Below are positions 15,227 through 24,836 of a DNA stretch of 64,000 bases, piece by piece (position 1 is the first letter of the stretch; each line of letters opens with the position of its first letter). The notes beneath the pieces were generated by a model. That model made no database searches, was not told the DNA's origin, and saw only the letters and a program-made list of their open reading frames with translations. The DNA is taken from positions 1-64,000 of the forward strand of contig CAYZCW010000002.1 of assembly GCA_964477035.1 (NCBI GenBank), given 5' to 3'. The DNA comes from SLSG01 sp964477035. Its GTDB lineage: Bacteria; Bacteroidota; Bacteroidia; Bacteroidales; UBA7960. A program made the translations under genes and the position numbers.

Positions 15227-17881
15227 TTGAATAAACAAAGGCCTGGTATTTTGAAACGATTTCTGCGATTTCCCGGGGTCCTCCTTCTGGCAGGGTCTTT
15301 TTTCATGCTTGTCGTCGGATGGGGCTGTTCGACCCAGAAAAATGCCCTGCCCAACAGGCTCTACCATTCCATCAATGCCAAATACAACGGGTACTTCAAT
15401 GCCCGGGAAAGCTACCGACAGGGCGTGCGGACCCTGTCCGAGACACACCAGGACAATTACGACAGGATCCTGAGCATCTTTCGTTACGGAACCCCCCGGC
15501 AGGCGGGGGCCATTGCCGGCAATATGGAGGTTGCGTACCAGAAGGCCAGCACCGTCATCCGCAAACACTCCATGAACATTCGGGGGGTGGAATACAACCC
15601 TTGGATCGATGCCTCATTCTTTCTGATCGCCCGCTCCCATTATTTCAGGCGTGACTTCACCCTGGCCAGCCTGACATTCGATTACATTGCCAGGCAGTAC
15701 GAGGGAGACATCCAGCATGAGGCTAGGATCTGGATGGCCAAGTGCCATCACGAAACGGAGCAGTATGCGCTGGCGGCACAGGTTCTGGAGGAGGTTGCCG
15801 GCTTACAACGGGACGGGCTGCTGAGCAAAGAGGCCAACAGGCTCTTCTCCCTGGTGCAGGCCGATCATTTTATCCGGCAGGAAGAACATGCCCGGGCCGT
15901 TCCCTATCTGGAGCAAGGGATCCTGCACACCCGGAGCAAAAGGGAACGCACCCGTCTGACCTACATCCTGGCCCAGCTGTTCCAGGAAGCCGGACGCTAT
16001 CCCGAAGCCCAGGAGGCCTATGCCCGGGTTTTGCGCATGAACCCTTCCTTCGACATGGCTTTCCAGGCCAGGATCAGCATGGCCAGCGCCTTTGCCCCGG
16101 GTGAGGGCGGCGGGGATTACATCCGCTCGGAACTGACCGGGATGTTGCGGGACGACCAGAACCGCCCGTACCGCGACCAGATCTACTATGCCCTGGGCGA
16201 ACTGGCAAGAAGGCAGGGGCTTGAGCAGCAGGCCATGGAGAACTACCTGTTGTCCACAGAGGTCAGTGAAGACAACGCCTTGCAGAAAGGCCTGTCGTTT
16301 CTGAGGCTGGGGGAGCTGTATTTCGAACGCCCCGAATACCTGCAGGCAAGCATTTATTATGACAGTACCCTGGCCTACCTGCCCGGGACGTACGAACATT
16401 ATGCCTGGGTCAGCCAGCAGAAGGCCGTCTTGTCTGCCCTCGCGGCTCAGATCCGTGTCGTGGAGCGGGAGGATTCCCTCCAGCGCCTGGCCGCCATGCC
16501 GGAGGACCGGCGTGAAGCCATCGTGGAAGGGATCATTGAGGAACTGAGGGAGCAGGAACGCCTTGCCCAGGAGGTGGAACGCGAACAGCAGCGGGCCGCC
16601 CAGCTCGTGGCCCAGACCCGGGCCAGAACAGGGGGTACCGGAACCCGTGAAGCGGGATGGTACTTTTACAATCCCAGCGCGATGGGGTTCGGGCGGACGG
16701 AATTCTTTGGCTTGTTTGGCAACCGGCCGCTGGAGGACCTCTGGCGCATCAGCAACAAGGGAATGGGGGCGGACTTTGTCATGGAGGACGATTGGGATGC
16801 GGCCGGGGAGGAGGTGCTTCAGGGCGACCTGATGGATAAAAACACCTACCTGCGCAACATTCCGGTCACGCCCGAGCAGCTCAAGACCTCCAACGAGCGG
16901 ATCGCCGGCGCCCTTTTCAGCCAGGGGATGATCTTCAAGGACCGCCTGAACGATTACCGGGCCGCTGCCCGCAGTTTCGAAACCCTGCTTGCCCGCTTTC
17001 CCGAAACCGAGAGAAGGCTGCTTGCCTACTATTACCTGTTCAGCCTGCACCGCGAGCTGGGAGACCCGTCCAGGGGGGACGTCTTCAAACAGCGCCTGCT
17101 GACGGAGTATCCCGACAGTGATTATGCCCGCATTCTGGGAGACCCCAATTATCTGGAGACCCTCAGGGCCAGGCAGGAGGGGGCGGAGTCCCTTTATGCC
17201 TCGGTGTACGATGATTTTATTTCAGGCCGGTTTCAGGAGGTGCTGCGAAGGACGACCGGTCTGGACAGCCTGGAACTCGAAAACCGCCTGGCCGGACAGT
17301 TTTCATTTATCAACGCCCTGGCGAAAAACCGCCTGGGGATGGATGACGCCTACCGGGAACAGCTCGAGCTGGTAGTCCGTGAGCACCCGGGCAGTCCCGT
17401 CCATGAACCCGCCGCCACCCTGCTTGCCTCGCTGGAAAGCGTGCCGCAGACAGTGCCCCGGACCGATGCCGATCCCGGCCCGGAAGGGCCCGTGGAGTCC
17501 GGTTTTGAATCCATCTTCAGTTATGAACCGGAGACGGTGCATTTCTATGTGTTTGTCCTGGAAGGAGGCCGCATCAATGCCAATGAATTTCGCAACACCC
17601 TCCAGGCCATGCATGCCGAATTGTTTGAAGGACGCAACCTCACCTCCAGCAGCGTGTTCCTGGATGAACGGAGGCAGCTGGTCACGGTGACCAACTTTCC
17701 CGGCAAGGAGGCGGGCCTGGAGTACCACCGGGCAATCAGCCTGGGTGAAGCACTCAGCAAATTTGATACCGGCAGTGTCAGGGGATTCCTGATTTCGGTG
17801 GCAAATTATCCCCTCTTTTACCAGGAGAAGGACGTGGAGGCCTACCTGGCTTTTTTCCGCCGGCTGTATTTGGAGGAATAG
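15227..17881 (+). CDS. porW: T9SS-associated TPR lipoprotein PorW/SprE
   Basis: 884 residues. A basic, hydrophobic signal ends at the lipobox WGC, and the mature start CSTQKNALPNRLYHSINAKYN is the hallmark of PorW/SprE, an outer-membrane lipoprotein required for type IX secretion and gliding in Bacteroidota. Many tetratricopeptide-like helical repeats follow, then a Gln/Glu-rich stretch (EQERLAQEVEREQQ) and the conserved C-terminal region starting near ETVHFYVFVLEGG. The start is TTG 15227; the next in-frame ATG would remove the basic part of the signal. The window also encodes a likely T9SS cargo (the GH16 enzyme). Followed by bactofilin and ATP synthase genes. Confidence 0.85.
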   Translation: MNKQRPGILKRFLRFPGVLLLAGSFFMLVVGWGCSTQKNALPNRLYHSINAKYNGYFNARESYRQGVRTLSETHQDNYDRILSIFRYGTPRQAGAIAGNMEVAYQKASTVIRKHSMNIRGVEYNPWIDASFFLIARSHYFRRDFTLASLTFDYIARQYEGDIQHEARIWMAKCHHETEQYALAAQVLEEVAGLQRDGLLSKEANRLFSLVQADHFIRQEEHARAVPYLEQGILHTRSKRERTRLTYILAQLFQEAGRYPEAQEAYARVLRMNPSFDMAFQARISMASAFAPGEGGGDYIRSELTGMLRDDQNRPYRDQIYYALGELARRQGLEQQAMENYLLSTEVSEDNALQKGLSFLRLGELYFERPEYLQASIYYDSTLAYLPGTYEHYAWVSQQKAVLSALAAQIRVVEREDSLQRLAAMPEDRREAIVEGIIEELREQERLAQEVEREQQRAAQLVAQTRARTGGTGTREAGWYFYNPSAMGFGRTEFFGLFGNRPLEDLWRISNKGMGADFVMEDDWDAAGEEVLQGDLMDKNTYLRNIPVTPEQLKTSNERIAGALFSQGMIFKDRLNDYRAAARSFETLLARFPETERRLLAYYYLFSLHRELGDPSRGDVFKQRLLTEYPDSDYARILGDPNYLETLRARQEGAESLYASVYDDFISGRFQEVLRRTTGLDSLELENRLAGQFSFINALAKNRLGMDDAYREQLELVVREHPGSPVHEPAATLLASLESVPQTVPRTDADPGPEGPVESGFESIFSYEPETVHFYVFVLEGGRINANEFRNTLQAMHAELFEGRNLTSSSVFLDERRQLVTVTNFPGKEAGLEYHRAISLGEALSKFDTGSVRGFLISVANYPLFYQEKDVEAYLAFFRRLYLEE

Positions 17882-17905
17882 GCTGCCGGTATCCGCTTTT
17901 TTGCC

Positions 17906-17913
17906 TACTTTTG
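17906..17913 (+). promoter_or_regulatory. -7 promoter element ahead of bactofilin and the ATP synthase genes
   Basis: TACTTTTG, a full match to TAnnTTTG, 24 bases before the ATG at 17937. It places transcription start near 17920 and so argues against the TTG at 17919 as start codon. Confidence 0.5.
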
Positions 17914-17936
17914 TCTGATTGATATCAACTTTTTCT

Positions 17937-18368
17937 ATGTTCAACAAGAATAAAAACTTACAGAATATGGCCAAGCCAGCTGAAACAGATACCTCCTCGA
18001 TCAACCTGATCGGCACAGGAACCGTGATCAAGGGAGAAGTGCATTCTTCAGGCGATATCCGCATTGACGGCACCCTGAACGGACAGGTGAAATGCAAGGG
18101 CAAGATTGTGGTGGGTGCCACCGGCGTTCTGGAAGGAGAGGTTTTCTGTCAGAATGCTGATTTTTCAGGCAGCATCAACGGCAAGGTGGAAGTCGCCGAA
18201 CTCCTGACCCTGAAAGCCAGCTCCAGGTTCTACGGCGACATCATCACCAACAAACTGGCCATTGAGCCGGGGGCCAGTTTCACGGGCACCTGCACCATGG
18301 ACAAGGCCCAGCGCCAAAAGGAATCCGTGGGGGAGAAAAAGGCCATGGAGGGACAGACCGCCCGTTGA
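17937..18368 (+). CDS. Bactofilin (polymer-forming cytoskeletal protein)
   Basis: 143 residues from ATG 17937. The central domain shows the bactofilin right-handed beta-helix repeat: GTGTVIKGEVHSSGDIRIDG, then LNGQVKCKGKIVVGATGVLEG, EVFCQNADFSGSING, KVEVAELLTLKASSRFYGDI. Short disordered N-terminal and charged C-terminal tails flank it, as usual. Bactofilins self-assemble into filaments at the inner membrane and often act with M23 peptidases in cell-shape control; an M23 gene lies 2.8 kb away. It precedes the ATP synthase genes and may share their transcript. Confidence 0.9.
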   Translation: MFNKNKNLQNMAKPAETDTSSINLIGTGTVIKGEVHSSGDIRIDGTLNGQVKCKGKIVVGATGVLEGEVFCQNADFSGSINGKVEVAELLTLKASSRFYGDIITNKLAIEPGASFTGTCTMDKAQRQKESVGEKKAMEGQTAR

Positions 18369-18409
18369 GTTGTTTCCTGGCAGCACCCTGCCGGCGCAGG
18401 TCGGCCTGA

Positions 18410-18805
18410 ATGATTCTTGACAGAATGGTCAACCTGAGACGATATTATGTCCGTTTCCTGCTTTTTTCCCTTGCCGTCTTTCTGGCGGCCCTGCTTTTTT
18501 ATGTCCTCGCGAAGCCATATGCCTCCAGGGTGTTCCTCTGGTACGTGCCGTTTTTCATGGGGAGCGGGTTCGCCTCCATGTACCTGATTCACCTTGGTCT
18601 GAGAAAACCGGATCCGGGATTTACACAGGTGTTCCTGGGGGTCACCATGCTTCGTTTTTTTCTTTACCTTTCCTTGTTGGTGGCCTATTCCCTCGTTTTC
18701 CGGGAGGACGCCATCCGCTTCATCCTGGGCTTTCTGGCTTTTTACTTCCTTTTTACCTTTTTTGAGGTGGGCATGCTGTTCCGGTCTGTGCGGAAAGGGA
18801 ATTAA
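18410..18805 (+). CDS. Small four-helix membrane protein upstream of atpB (AtpI position)
   Basis: 131 residues with four hydrophobic segments (LFSLAVFLAALLFYVL, a second beginning VPFFMGSGFASMY, FLGVTMLRFFLYLSLLVAY, FILGFLAFYFLFTFFEV). It sits directly in front of atpB, where AtpI-like proteins that help assemble the c-ring are found in many bacteria. Sequence similarity to AtpI cannot be confirmed by eye, so the role is positional inference. An alternative start is ATG 18425 (MVNLRRYY). Confidence 0.6.
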   Translation: MILDRMVNLRRYYVRFLLFSLAVFLAALLFYVLAKPYASRVFLWYVPFFMGSGFASMYLIHLGLRKPDPGFTQVFLGVTMLRFFLYLSLLVAYSLVFREDAIRFILGFLAFYFLFTFFEVGMLFRSVRKGN

Positions 18806-18843
18806 TTCTTTCACGATATGGGAATTATTTCATATCATTGCTG

Positions 18844-19995
18844 ATGGATCAAGCACCGTTCAGAATGTGGTACAAGCGGCTGGTTCAGATGGGGTGCCTT
18901 TTCCGGAAAGCGTCAGCCCTCCTGTTGGTTCTTCTCCCGCTGGCACTTTCCGGGATGCCCGCCGGCGCAGGACCGCCTGCCGGGAGCGCAACGGAGTCTG
19001 AGGAGGGTTTTGATGCAGGCAGGCTGATCATCGGCCACGTCCTGGATTCTTACGATTGGCATTTGTTTGACATAGGCGGCAAGAAGGTGTCCATCCCCCT
19101 GCCGGTGATCCTCCTGTACGAGGGACGCCTCCATGTCTTTTTCAGCAGCCGGTTCCATCACGGGCATTCGTCCCATCAGGGTTTCGGCATCGCTTCCGGG
19201 GGAAGCAAAAACGGACGCATCGTGAAAATGCTGCCAGACGGAAGGACTCCGGATCCGGAAGCTTCCTTCCTGCTGGACCTCTCCATCACCAAGAATGCCT
19301 TGTCGATCTTCCTTGCCTCGGCCCTGATCTGCCTGCTTTTCATGCGCGCCGCAAAGGCTTACCGGAGGGTGCAGGGAGGGGCCATGCCCCGGGGTTTTGG
19401 TTCCCTGCTCGAACCCCTGGTGGTTTTCATCCGGGACCAGGTCGCCCTGGCTTCCATCGGACCAAGGCATTACGAGCGCTTTTTACCCTACCTGCTCACC
19501 TTGTTTTTCTTTATATTCATCAACAACCTGCTCGGGCTGGTTCCGGTGTTTCCGGGCGGGGCCAATGTGACGGGCAACATCTCCGTCACCCTGGTGCTGG
19601 CCTTGTTTACGTTCTTTACCACCCAGCTATTCGCCAACCGGGGCTACTGGCGGCATATTTTCAATACCCCGAACGTGCCCTTCTGGCTGAAACTGCCCAT
19701 TCCCCTGATGCCCATCATCGAGCTGGTGGGGGTGATCATCAAGCCCTTTGTGCTGATGATCCGACTGTTTGCCAACATCACGGCAGGTCATATGATCATC
19801 CTGGGCTTTGTCAGCCTGGTCTTTGTTCTCGGCAATGTGAACCATTATTTCGGCTTCGGGATTGCCCCCCTTTCGGTGGTTTTTCTGATCTTTATGACTT
19901 TTCTCGAAATCCTTGTCGCTTTCATACAGGCTTATGTTTTTACCTTTTTCAGTGCCATTTTTTTCGGGATGGCCGTTCCGGAGGAGCATCACTGA
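18844..19995 (+). CDS. atpB: F0F1 ATP synthase subunit a
   Basis: 383 residues from ATG 18844 (a TTG two codons earlier is possible). It has an N-terminal signal-like segment and a long hydrophilic extension of about 150 residues, as commonly seen in Bacteroidota subunit a, before the membrane domain. The essential arginine of the proton path is in LMIRLFANITAGH (Arg307). Together with the c-ring it forms the half-channels for ions in the inner membrane. First structural gene of atpB-E-F-H-A-G. Confidence 0.94.
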   Translation: MDQAPFRMWYKRLVQMGCLFRKASALLLVLLPLALSGMPAGAGPPAGSATESEEGFDAGRLIIGHVLDSYDWHLFDIGGKKVSIPLPVILLYEGRLHVFFSSRFHHGHSSHQGFGIASGGSKNGRIVKMLPDGRTPDPEASFLLDLSITKNALSIFLASALICLLFMRAAKAYRRVQGGAMPRGFGSLLEPLVVFIRDQVALASIGPRHYERFLPYLLTLFFFIFINNLLGLVPVFPGGANVTGNISVTLVLALFTFFTTQLFANRGYWRHIFNTPNVPFWLKLPIPLMPIIELVGVIIKPFVLMIRLFANITAGHMIILGFVSLVFVLGNVNHYFGFGIAPLSVVFLIFMTFLEILVAFIQAYVFTFFSAIFFGMAVPEEHH

Positions 19996-20049
19996 TTCAA
20001 ACCGAAACAATGATTGACCCATACAACAAACCCTTTAAAACCATCCACC

Positions 20050-20313
20050 ATGCTGTTCTTATTTGATTCGGTCGATTCGGCTGTAAACGTTGCCCACGAA
20101 TGGATGAAAATCGGGGCGGGCTTTGCTGCCGTGCTGGCGGCATTCGGGGCGTCTTACGGTATTTCCAGGATTGCCCAGGCCGCCCTGGAGTCGATTGCCA
20201 GGCAACCGGAGGCCGGGAACGACCTTCGCTCGTCCATGATCGTTTCGGCGGCCCTGATTGAAGGGGTGACCTTTTTCGCCATCGTGGTCTGCCTGCTGAT
20301 TCTTTTTGTCTGA
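20050..20313 (+). CDS. atpE: F0F1 ATP synthase subunit c
   Basis: 87 residues from ATG 20050. Two helices separated by the polar loop ARQPEA; the ion-binding carboxylate is Glu71 in AALIEGVTFF. The Gln on helix 1 and the Ser/Thr next to the Glu that mark sodium-binding c subunits are not seen, so proton coupling is more likely. Start at the ATG 20050 gives the usual short N-terminus; the upstream TTG is ignored. Confidence 0.95.
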   Translation: MLFLFDSVDSAVNVAHEWMKIGAGFAAVLAAFGASYGISRIAQAALESIARQPEAGNDLRSSMIVSAALIEGVTFFAIVVCLLILFV

Positions 20314-20350
20314 TGCGTCCCGCCCCGGCGGGTCCTAAAACCAATATCCC

Positions 20351-20845
20351 ATGGAACTTATCACACCGGGACTGGGCCTGATGTTCTGGATGGCCATTTC
20401 CTTCGGACTGGTATTGCTGGTGCTGAGAAAGTATGCCTGGAGGCCCATTCTGGGTGCGATCCGGGCCAGGGAGCGCACCATCGCACGCTCCCTGATCAAT
20501 GCCAAAAGGATGGAAGAGGAGATGCAGCATCTGGAGGAGGTCAAGCGGCAACGCCTGGCAGAAGCGGAAAACCTGCACCACCAGATGGTGGAAAGGGCCC
20601 GGCAGGAAGCCGGTGACCTGCTGGTCAGGGCCGGCAAGGAAGCGCGTAATGAGGCTGCCAGGATACTGGGAGAAGCCGAGAAGGCAGTGGAAGCACAAAA
20701 GCGGCTGGCCATGATGGAAGTCAGGGATCAGATCGCCAGCCTGTCGCTCGATATGGCACAACAAGTGCTTCAGGAGGAGTTCGCAGACAAGGAGCGGAAT
20801 GAGCGGTTTGTCGGACACCTTCTGGACCGCATGATTCTCAATTAG
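20351..20845 (+). CDS. atpF: F0F1 ATP synthase subunit b
   Basis: 164 residues: one N-terminal membrane helix (LGLMFWMAISFGLVLLVL) then a long charged helix rich in Glu, Arg and Ala that forms the peripheral stalk. The motif KYAWRPILGAI at the membrane exit is characteristic. It joins F0 to the delta and alpha subunits. Spacing to atpE is 37 bp and to atpH 25 bp. Confidence 0.93.
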   Translation: MELITPGLGLMFWMAISFGLVLLVLRKYAWRPILGAIRARERTIARSLINAKRMEEEMQHLEEVKRQRLAEAENLHHQMVERARQEAGDLLVRAGKEARNEAARILGEAEKAVEAQKRLAMMEVRDQIASLSLDMAQQVLQEEFADKERNERFVGHLLDRMILN

Positions 20846-20870
20846 CAGGAAACTGTTTTATTCACCGGAG

Positions 20871-21416
20871 ATGGAAGCGCAGCATTTCAGGGTCTCAAAA
20901 CGCTATGCCAGGGCATTGCTCGAACTGGCGGAGGAACACCACATCCCGGACCGGGCCTATGAGGATATGCAGCGCATCGGAGACGCCTTTGCGGCGAACC
21001 AGGACCTGAAGGTCCTGATGAAGAGTCCCATTGTCAGGGAGGCCCGGAAACAGCGGATCCTCCATGCCCTGTTTTCCTCTTCCGTGCACCCCCTGATCCT
21101 GCATTACATGCAGATCATCGTGCGCAAGCAGCGGGCGTCCCTGTTGCAGGGTATTTCCAGGGCATTCCTGTTGGTGTATAAGGAGCACAGGGGCATTGAG
21201 CCGGTGCGGATCACCACGGCCAAACCGCTGGATGCCCCCTTGCGGGAGAAAGCCCTGGAGGTTGCCCGGAAGCTGAGCCCGGGGAGCATAGAGTTCACGG
21301 AGGCGGTTGACCCCGCCATCATCGGGGGGTTCGTGCTGAATCTGGGCGACCGGCAGTATGATGCAAGCATCAGGACCCGGCTGGTTCGCATGAAAAAGCG
21401 ATTGCATATTCAATAA
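20871..21416 (+). CDS. atpH: F0F1 ATP synthase subunit delta
   Basis: 181 residues with the N-terminal helical bundle (VSKRYARALLELAEEH) and the C-terminal signature region ending DPAIIGGFVLNLGDRQYDASI, diagnostic for delta/OSCP. It ties the peripheral stalk to the top of F1. ATG 20871 is preceded by CGGAG. Normal length. Confidence 0.94.
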   Translation: MEAQHFRVSKRYARALLELAEEHHIPDRAYEDMQRIGDAFAANQDLKVLMKSPIVREARKQRILHALFSSSVHPLILHYMQIIVRKQRASLLQGISRAFLLVYKEHRGIEPVRITTAKPLDAPLREKALEVARKLSPGSIEFTEAVDPAIIGGFVLNLGDRQYDASIRTRLVRMKKRLHIQ

Positions 21417-21437
21417 CCAGAAAACCCAAGGCAGCCC

Positions 21438-23024
21438 ATGTCAGACATCAAACCCGCGGAAATTACAGCCATCCTGCGACAGGAAATGGCCGGCCTGCAC
21501 CTGGAAGCGGAGCTCGAGGAGACCGGGACGGTATTGCAGGTGGGGGACGGCATCGCCAGAATTTACGGTTTGACCCATGCCTGGGCCGGTGAAATGGTCA
21601 CTTTCGGAGAGGACGGTCTCCGGGGCGTCATCCTGAACCTGGAAGAGGACAATGTCGGGGTGGTCCTCCTGGGAGATGCCCGGCATGTCAAAGAGGGAGA
21701 CCTTGTAAAACGCAGCCACCGCATTGTGTCCATTCACGCCGGGGAGGGACTTCTGGGCCGGGTGATCAACACCCTGGGCCAGCCCCTGGACGGCAAGGGA
21801 GCCATCGAGGGGCCCCTGTATGAGATGCCGTTGGAGCGGAAAGCCCCTGGCGTCATCTTCCGGCAACCGGTCAATGAGCCCCTGCAAACGGGCATCAAGG
21901 CGGTGGATGCCATGATTCCCATTGGAAGGGGGCAGCGTGAACTGATCATTGGCGACCGCCAGACCGGCAAGACCGCCATTGCCCTGGATGCCATCATCGC
22001 CCAGCGTGCCTGCTTCGAAAGGGGAGAGCCCGTGTACTGCATTTATGTAGCCGTGGGGCAGAAAGGATCCACGGTGGCAGCCCTGGTCAACCGCCTGCAG
22101 CAGCATGGGGCCATGGAATATACCATCGTGGTGTCCGCAACGGCCAGCGACCCCGCAGCCATGCAGTTTTTTGCCCCCTTTGCGGGAACCGCCCTGGGGG
22201 AGTTTTTCCGGGATACGGGCAGGCCGGCCCTGGTGGTGTTCGACGACCTGTCCAAGCAGGCGGTGTCTTACCGGGAGGTGTCCCTGTTGCTGCGACGCCC
22301 CCCCGGACGGGAGGCCTATCCGGGGGACGTGTTTTACCTGCACTCCCGCCTGCTGGAACGGGCCGCCCGCATCATTGACTCCGATGAAATTGCTGCCGGC
22401 ATGAACGATATTCCGGAGTCCATCCGTCCCCTGGTCAAGGGCGGGGGCTCCCTCACCGCCCTGCCCGTGGTCGAGACCCAGGCAGGGGATGTCTCTGCCT
22501 ACATTCCAACCAACGTGATTTCAATTACCGACGGACAGATATTCCTTGAGTCAAGCCTGTTCAACGCCGGCATACGGCCTGCCATCAATGTCGGCATCTC
22601 GGTGAGCCGGGTCGGCGGCAATGCCCAGCTTCGCGCCATGAAGAAAGTGGCGGGAACCCTGAAGCTGGACCAGGCGCAATACCGTGAACTGGAGGCATTC
22701 TCGAAGTTCGGTTCCGACCTGGATGCGTCCACCCGGGAGGTCCTGGAAAAGGGCGCCCGGAACGTGGAGATCCTGAAGCAGAACCAGTACAGCCCCATTC
22801 CCGTGGAAGAACAGATCGCCATTTTGTTTTGCGGGACCCGGGGGCTGCTCATGCAGGTTCCGGTGGAACGCATTCGTGGGTTCGAGACCGCTTTCATTCA
22901 GACCCTTCGCAGCAGCCACGCAGACCTGCTTCAGGGCCTGAAGAAAGGCAGCCTGGATGAGGCGGTCGTCCGGAAACTGACGGAGGTGGCCGGGTCGGTC
23001 GCCGGCAGCTTCAAGGGTTCCTGA
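21438..23024 (+). CDS. atpA: F0F1 ATP synthase subunit alpha
   Basis: 528 residues. Walker A GDRQTGKT is at residues 172-179, and VVFDDLSKQA and the ISVSRVGGNAQ signature are present. Non-catalytic nucleotide-binding subunit of F1, alternating with beta in the hexamer. The catalytic beta subunit gene is not in this operon or elsewhere in the window. Confidence 0.97.
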   Translation: MSDIKPAEITAILRQEMAGLHLEAELEETGTVLQVGDGIARIYGLTHAWAGEMVTFGEDGLRGVILNLEEDNVGVVLLGDARHVKEGDLVKRSHRIVSIHAGEGLLGRVINTLGQPLDGKGAIEGPLYEMPLERKAPGVIFRQPVNEPLQTGIKAVDAMIPIGRGQRELIIGDRQTGKTAIALDAIIAQRACFERGEPVYCIYVAVGQKGSTVAALVNRLQQHGAMEYTIVVSATASDPAAMQFFAPFAGTALGEFFRDTGRPALVVFDDLSKQAVSYREVSLLLRRPPGREAYPGDVFYLHSRLLERAARIIDSDEIAAGMNDIPESIRPLVKGGGSLTALPVVETQAGDVSAYIPTNVISITDGQIFLESSLFNAGIRPAINVGISVSRVGGNAQLRAMKKVAGTLKLDQAQYRELEAFSKFGSDLDASTREVLEKGARNVEILKQNQYSPIPVEEQIAILFCGTRGLLMQVPVERIRGFETAFIQTLRSSHADLLQGLKKGSLDEAVVRKLTEVAGSVAGSFKGS

Positions 23025-23042
23025 TCCAAGCTTTACAGCCCC

Positions 23043-23954
23043 ATGCCCAGCCTGAAGGAAATACGTACAAGGATCCATTCAATCCGGTCCACCCGGCAGA
23101 TTACCAGTGCCATGAAAATGGTGTCGGCTTCCAAGCTGCACCGTGCCCAGGGAGGCTTGCACCACTTGCGTAAATACGCATCCCTGTTGAAAGGGATGGT
23201 GGACCAGGTGTTGCCGCAGGTCGGGGGACTCAAGGGGCACCCTTTGCTCGCCCGGAGGGCAGTCAACGAGGTGCTGGTGGTTTCCGTCTCCTCCAACAAG
23301 GGCCTTTGCGGGACATACAATGCCCTGCTGATCAAAAAAACCTTGAACCACCTGGAGTATCTGCAATCGGAGGGCCATGGCATCAGGCTGCTCCTGGTCG
23401 GGAAAAAGACGGCTGGGTTTTTCCGCAAACGGGCGTTCCCCATCCATGGAGAAGACCATGAGCTGATCGACAGGCTGTCTCCGGAGCTTGCCGGTGCCTT
23501 TGCCGCGGGCTTGTTGAAGGATTATGAGGAAGGCTTGTTCGACCGGGTGGATGTGGTATACAACCGCTTCCGCAATGCCGTGGTCCAGGAACTGGTCGCC
23601 GAGCAGGTCCTTCCCTTGCAGCCGCCGGGACAGCCGGGCCAGGAGCCCGGGGGGGCAATGGGCCGGCCGGATGCCATGGCAGAGGAACCATTTGGGTACA
23701 TCCTGGAGCCTGATCCACAGCAAGTATGCCACGCCCTGATCCCCCACCATGTGTCGACCGCTTTCTACCGGATCTTTCTGGATGCGGCGGCCTCTGAGCA
23801 CGGGGCGCGCATGACCTCCATGCACAAGGCCACCGACAATGCGGACGATTTGCTGCATGGGCTGACCCTGACCTACAACAAGGCCCGTCAGGCCCAGATC
23901 ACCCGGGAACTGATGGACATCGTGGGCGGTGCCGAGGAGATCGTCCGCCGGTGA
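23043..23954 (+). CDS. atpG: F0F1 ATP synthase subunit gamma
   Basis: 303 residues; N-terminal coiled-coil helix (RIHSIRSTRQITSAMKMVSASKLHRAQ) and C-terminal helix with SEHGARMTSMHKATDNADDL and NKARQAQITRELMDIVGGAE, the typical gamma termini that form the rotating shaft. Last gene of the operon; atpD and atpC, which often follow, are missing. Its stop is 24 bp from the convergent MscS gene. Confidence 0.96.
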   Translation: MPSLKEIRTRIHSIRSTRQITSAMKMVSASKLHRAQGGLHHLRKYASLLKGMVDQVLPQVGGLKGHPLLARRAVNEVLVVSVSSNKGLCGTYNALLIKKTLNHLEYLQSEGHGIRLLLVGKKTAGFFRKRAFPIHGEDHELIDRLSPELAGAFAAGLLKDYEEGLFDRVDVVYNRFRNAVVQELVAEQVLPLQPPGQPGQEPGGAMGRPDAMAEEPFGYILEPDPQQVCHALIPHHVSTAFYRIFLDAAASEHGARMTSMHKATDNADDLLHGLTLTYNKARQAQITRELMDIVGGAEEIVRR

Positions 23955-23978
23955 GTTTCCCGAATCGGTGGGGCAGGA

Positions 23979-24812
23979 TCATTGTTTTTGCTGGTGCATG
24001 TGCACGTCCATCTGCGGGAAGGGGATGTTCAGCCCCTCTTTTGCAAAGGCCTCGTAGACTTTCTCATTCATGTCGAAGGTCACCTCCCAGAAATCGGCCA
24101 GGTTTGTCCAGGCCCTGACGGTGATGTCCACCGAGCTGTCGTTCAGTTCGGACAGGGCGACAAAGGGCGGCGGATCCTTCAGGACCCGCCCATCCTCTGC
24201 GAGAATCCGCAGAATCACCTCCCTGGCTTTGGCATAGCTGTCCCCGTAAGCGATGCCGAAGACCCACTGGGCCCGCCTGGTCTCATTGGCCGAATAATTC
24301 GTCACCGAACCGGTGGAGAGTCCCCCGTTGGGGATGATGATCTTTTGGTTGGACGGGGTCACCAGCACGGTGTTGAAGATCTGGATCTCCTCCACGGTGC
24401 CCATGAATCCCTGGGCTTCGATGAAGTCGCCCACCCTGAACGGCTTGAGGACCAACAGCAGGACGCCTCCTGCAAAATTCTGCAGGGTGCCCGACAGGGC
24501 CATGCCGATGGCCAGGCCAGCCGCACCCAGGATGGCAATGAAGGAGGTCATCTGGATGCCGGCCATGCCGAGGACGCTGACCACAATGAGGATCTTGAGG
24601 GTGATGCTGATCAGGGCCACCAGAAAACCGCGAAGGGAAGGATCCAGCTCGCGTCTTTCCATCATCTTCCGCACGGCCCGGGTGATGCGGGAAACCACCC
24701 AGAAACCGATGATCAGTACAAGAACGGCCCCCAAAAGCCTGAGTCCGTAAGTTACTATGAACCCGCTGGCCCATCCGGCCAGGGATTCCAGTCCGTTTAC
24801 TGAAAAATCCAT
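23979..24812 (-). CDS. mscS: Small-conductance mechanosensitive channel (MscS family)
   Basis: 277 residues with three transmembrane helices; the pore helix is the Gly/Ala-rich AILGAAGLAIGMALSGTLQNFAGG, followed by the beta domain GFMGTVEEIQIFNTVL and PNGGLSTGSVTNYS. Gated by membrane tension, it releases solutes on hypo-osmotic shock. Size matches E. coli MscS. Its start is only 29 bp from the terminator of the preceding sugar-transporter transcript, so any own promoter must lie very close or inside that terminator region. Confidence 0.93.
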   Translation of the reverse strand: MDFSVNGLESLAGWASGFIVTYGLRLLGAVLVLIIGFWVVSRITRAVRKMMERRELDPSLRGFLVALISITLKILIVVSVLGMAGIQMTSFIAILGAAGLAIGMALSGTLQNFAGGVLLLVLKPFRVGDFIEAQGFMGTVEEIQIFNTVLVTPSNQKIIIPNGGLSTGSVTNYSANETRRAQWVFGIAYGDSYAKAREVILRILAEDGRVLKDPPPFVALSELNDSSVDITVRAWTNLADFWEVTFDMNEKVYEAFAKEGLNIPFPQMDVHMHQQKQ

Positions 24813-24836
24813 TATTACCAGTTTTTAGTTTAAATG

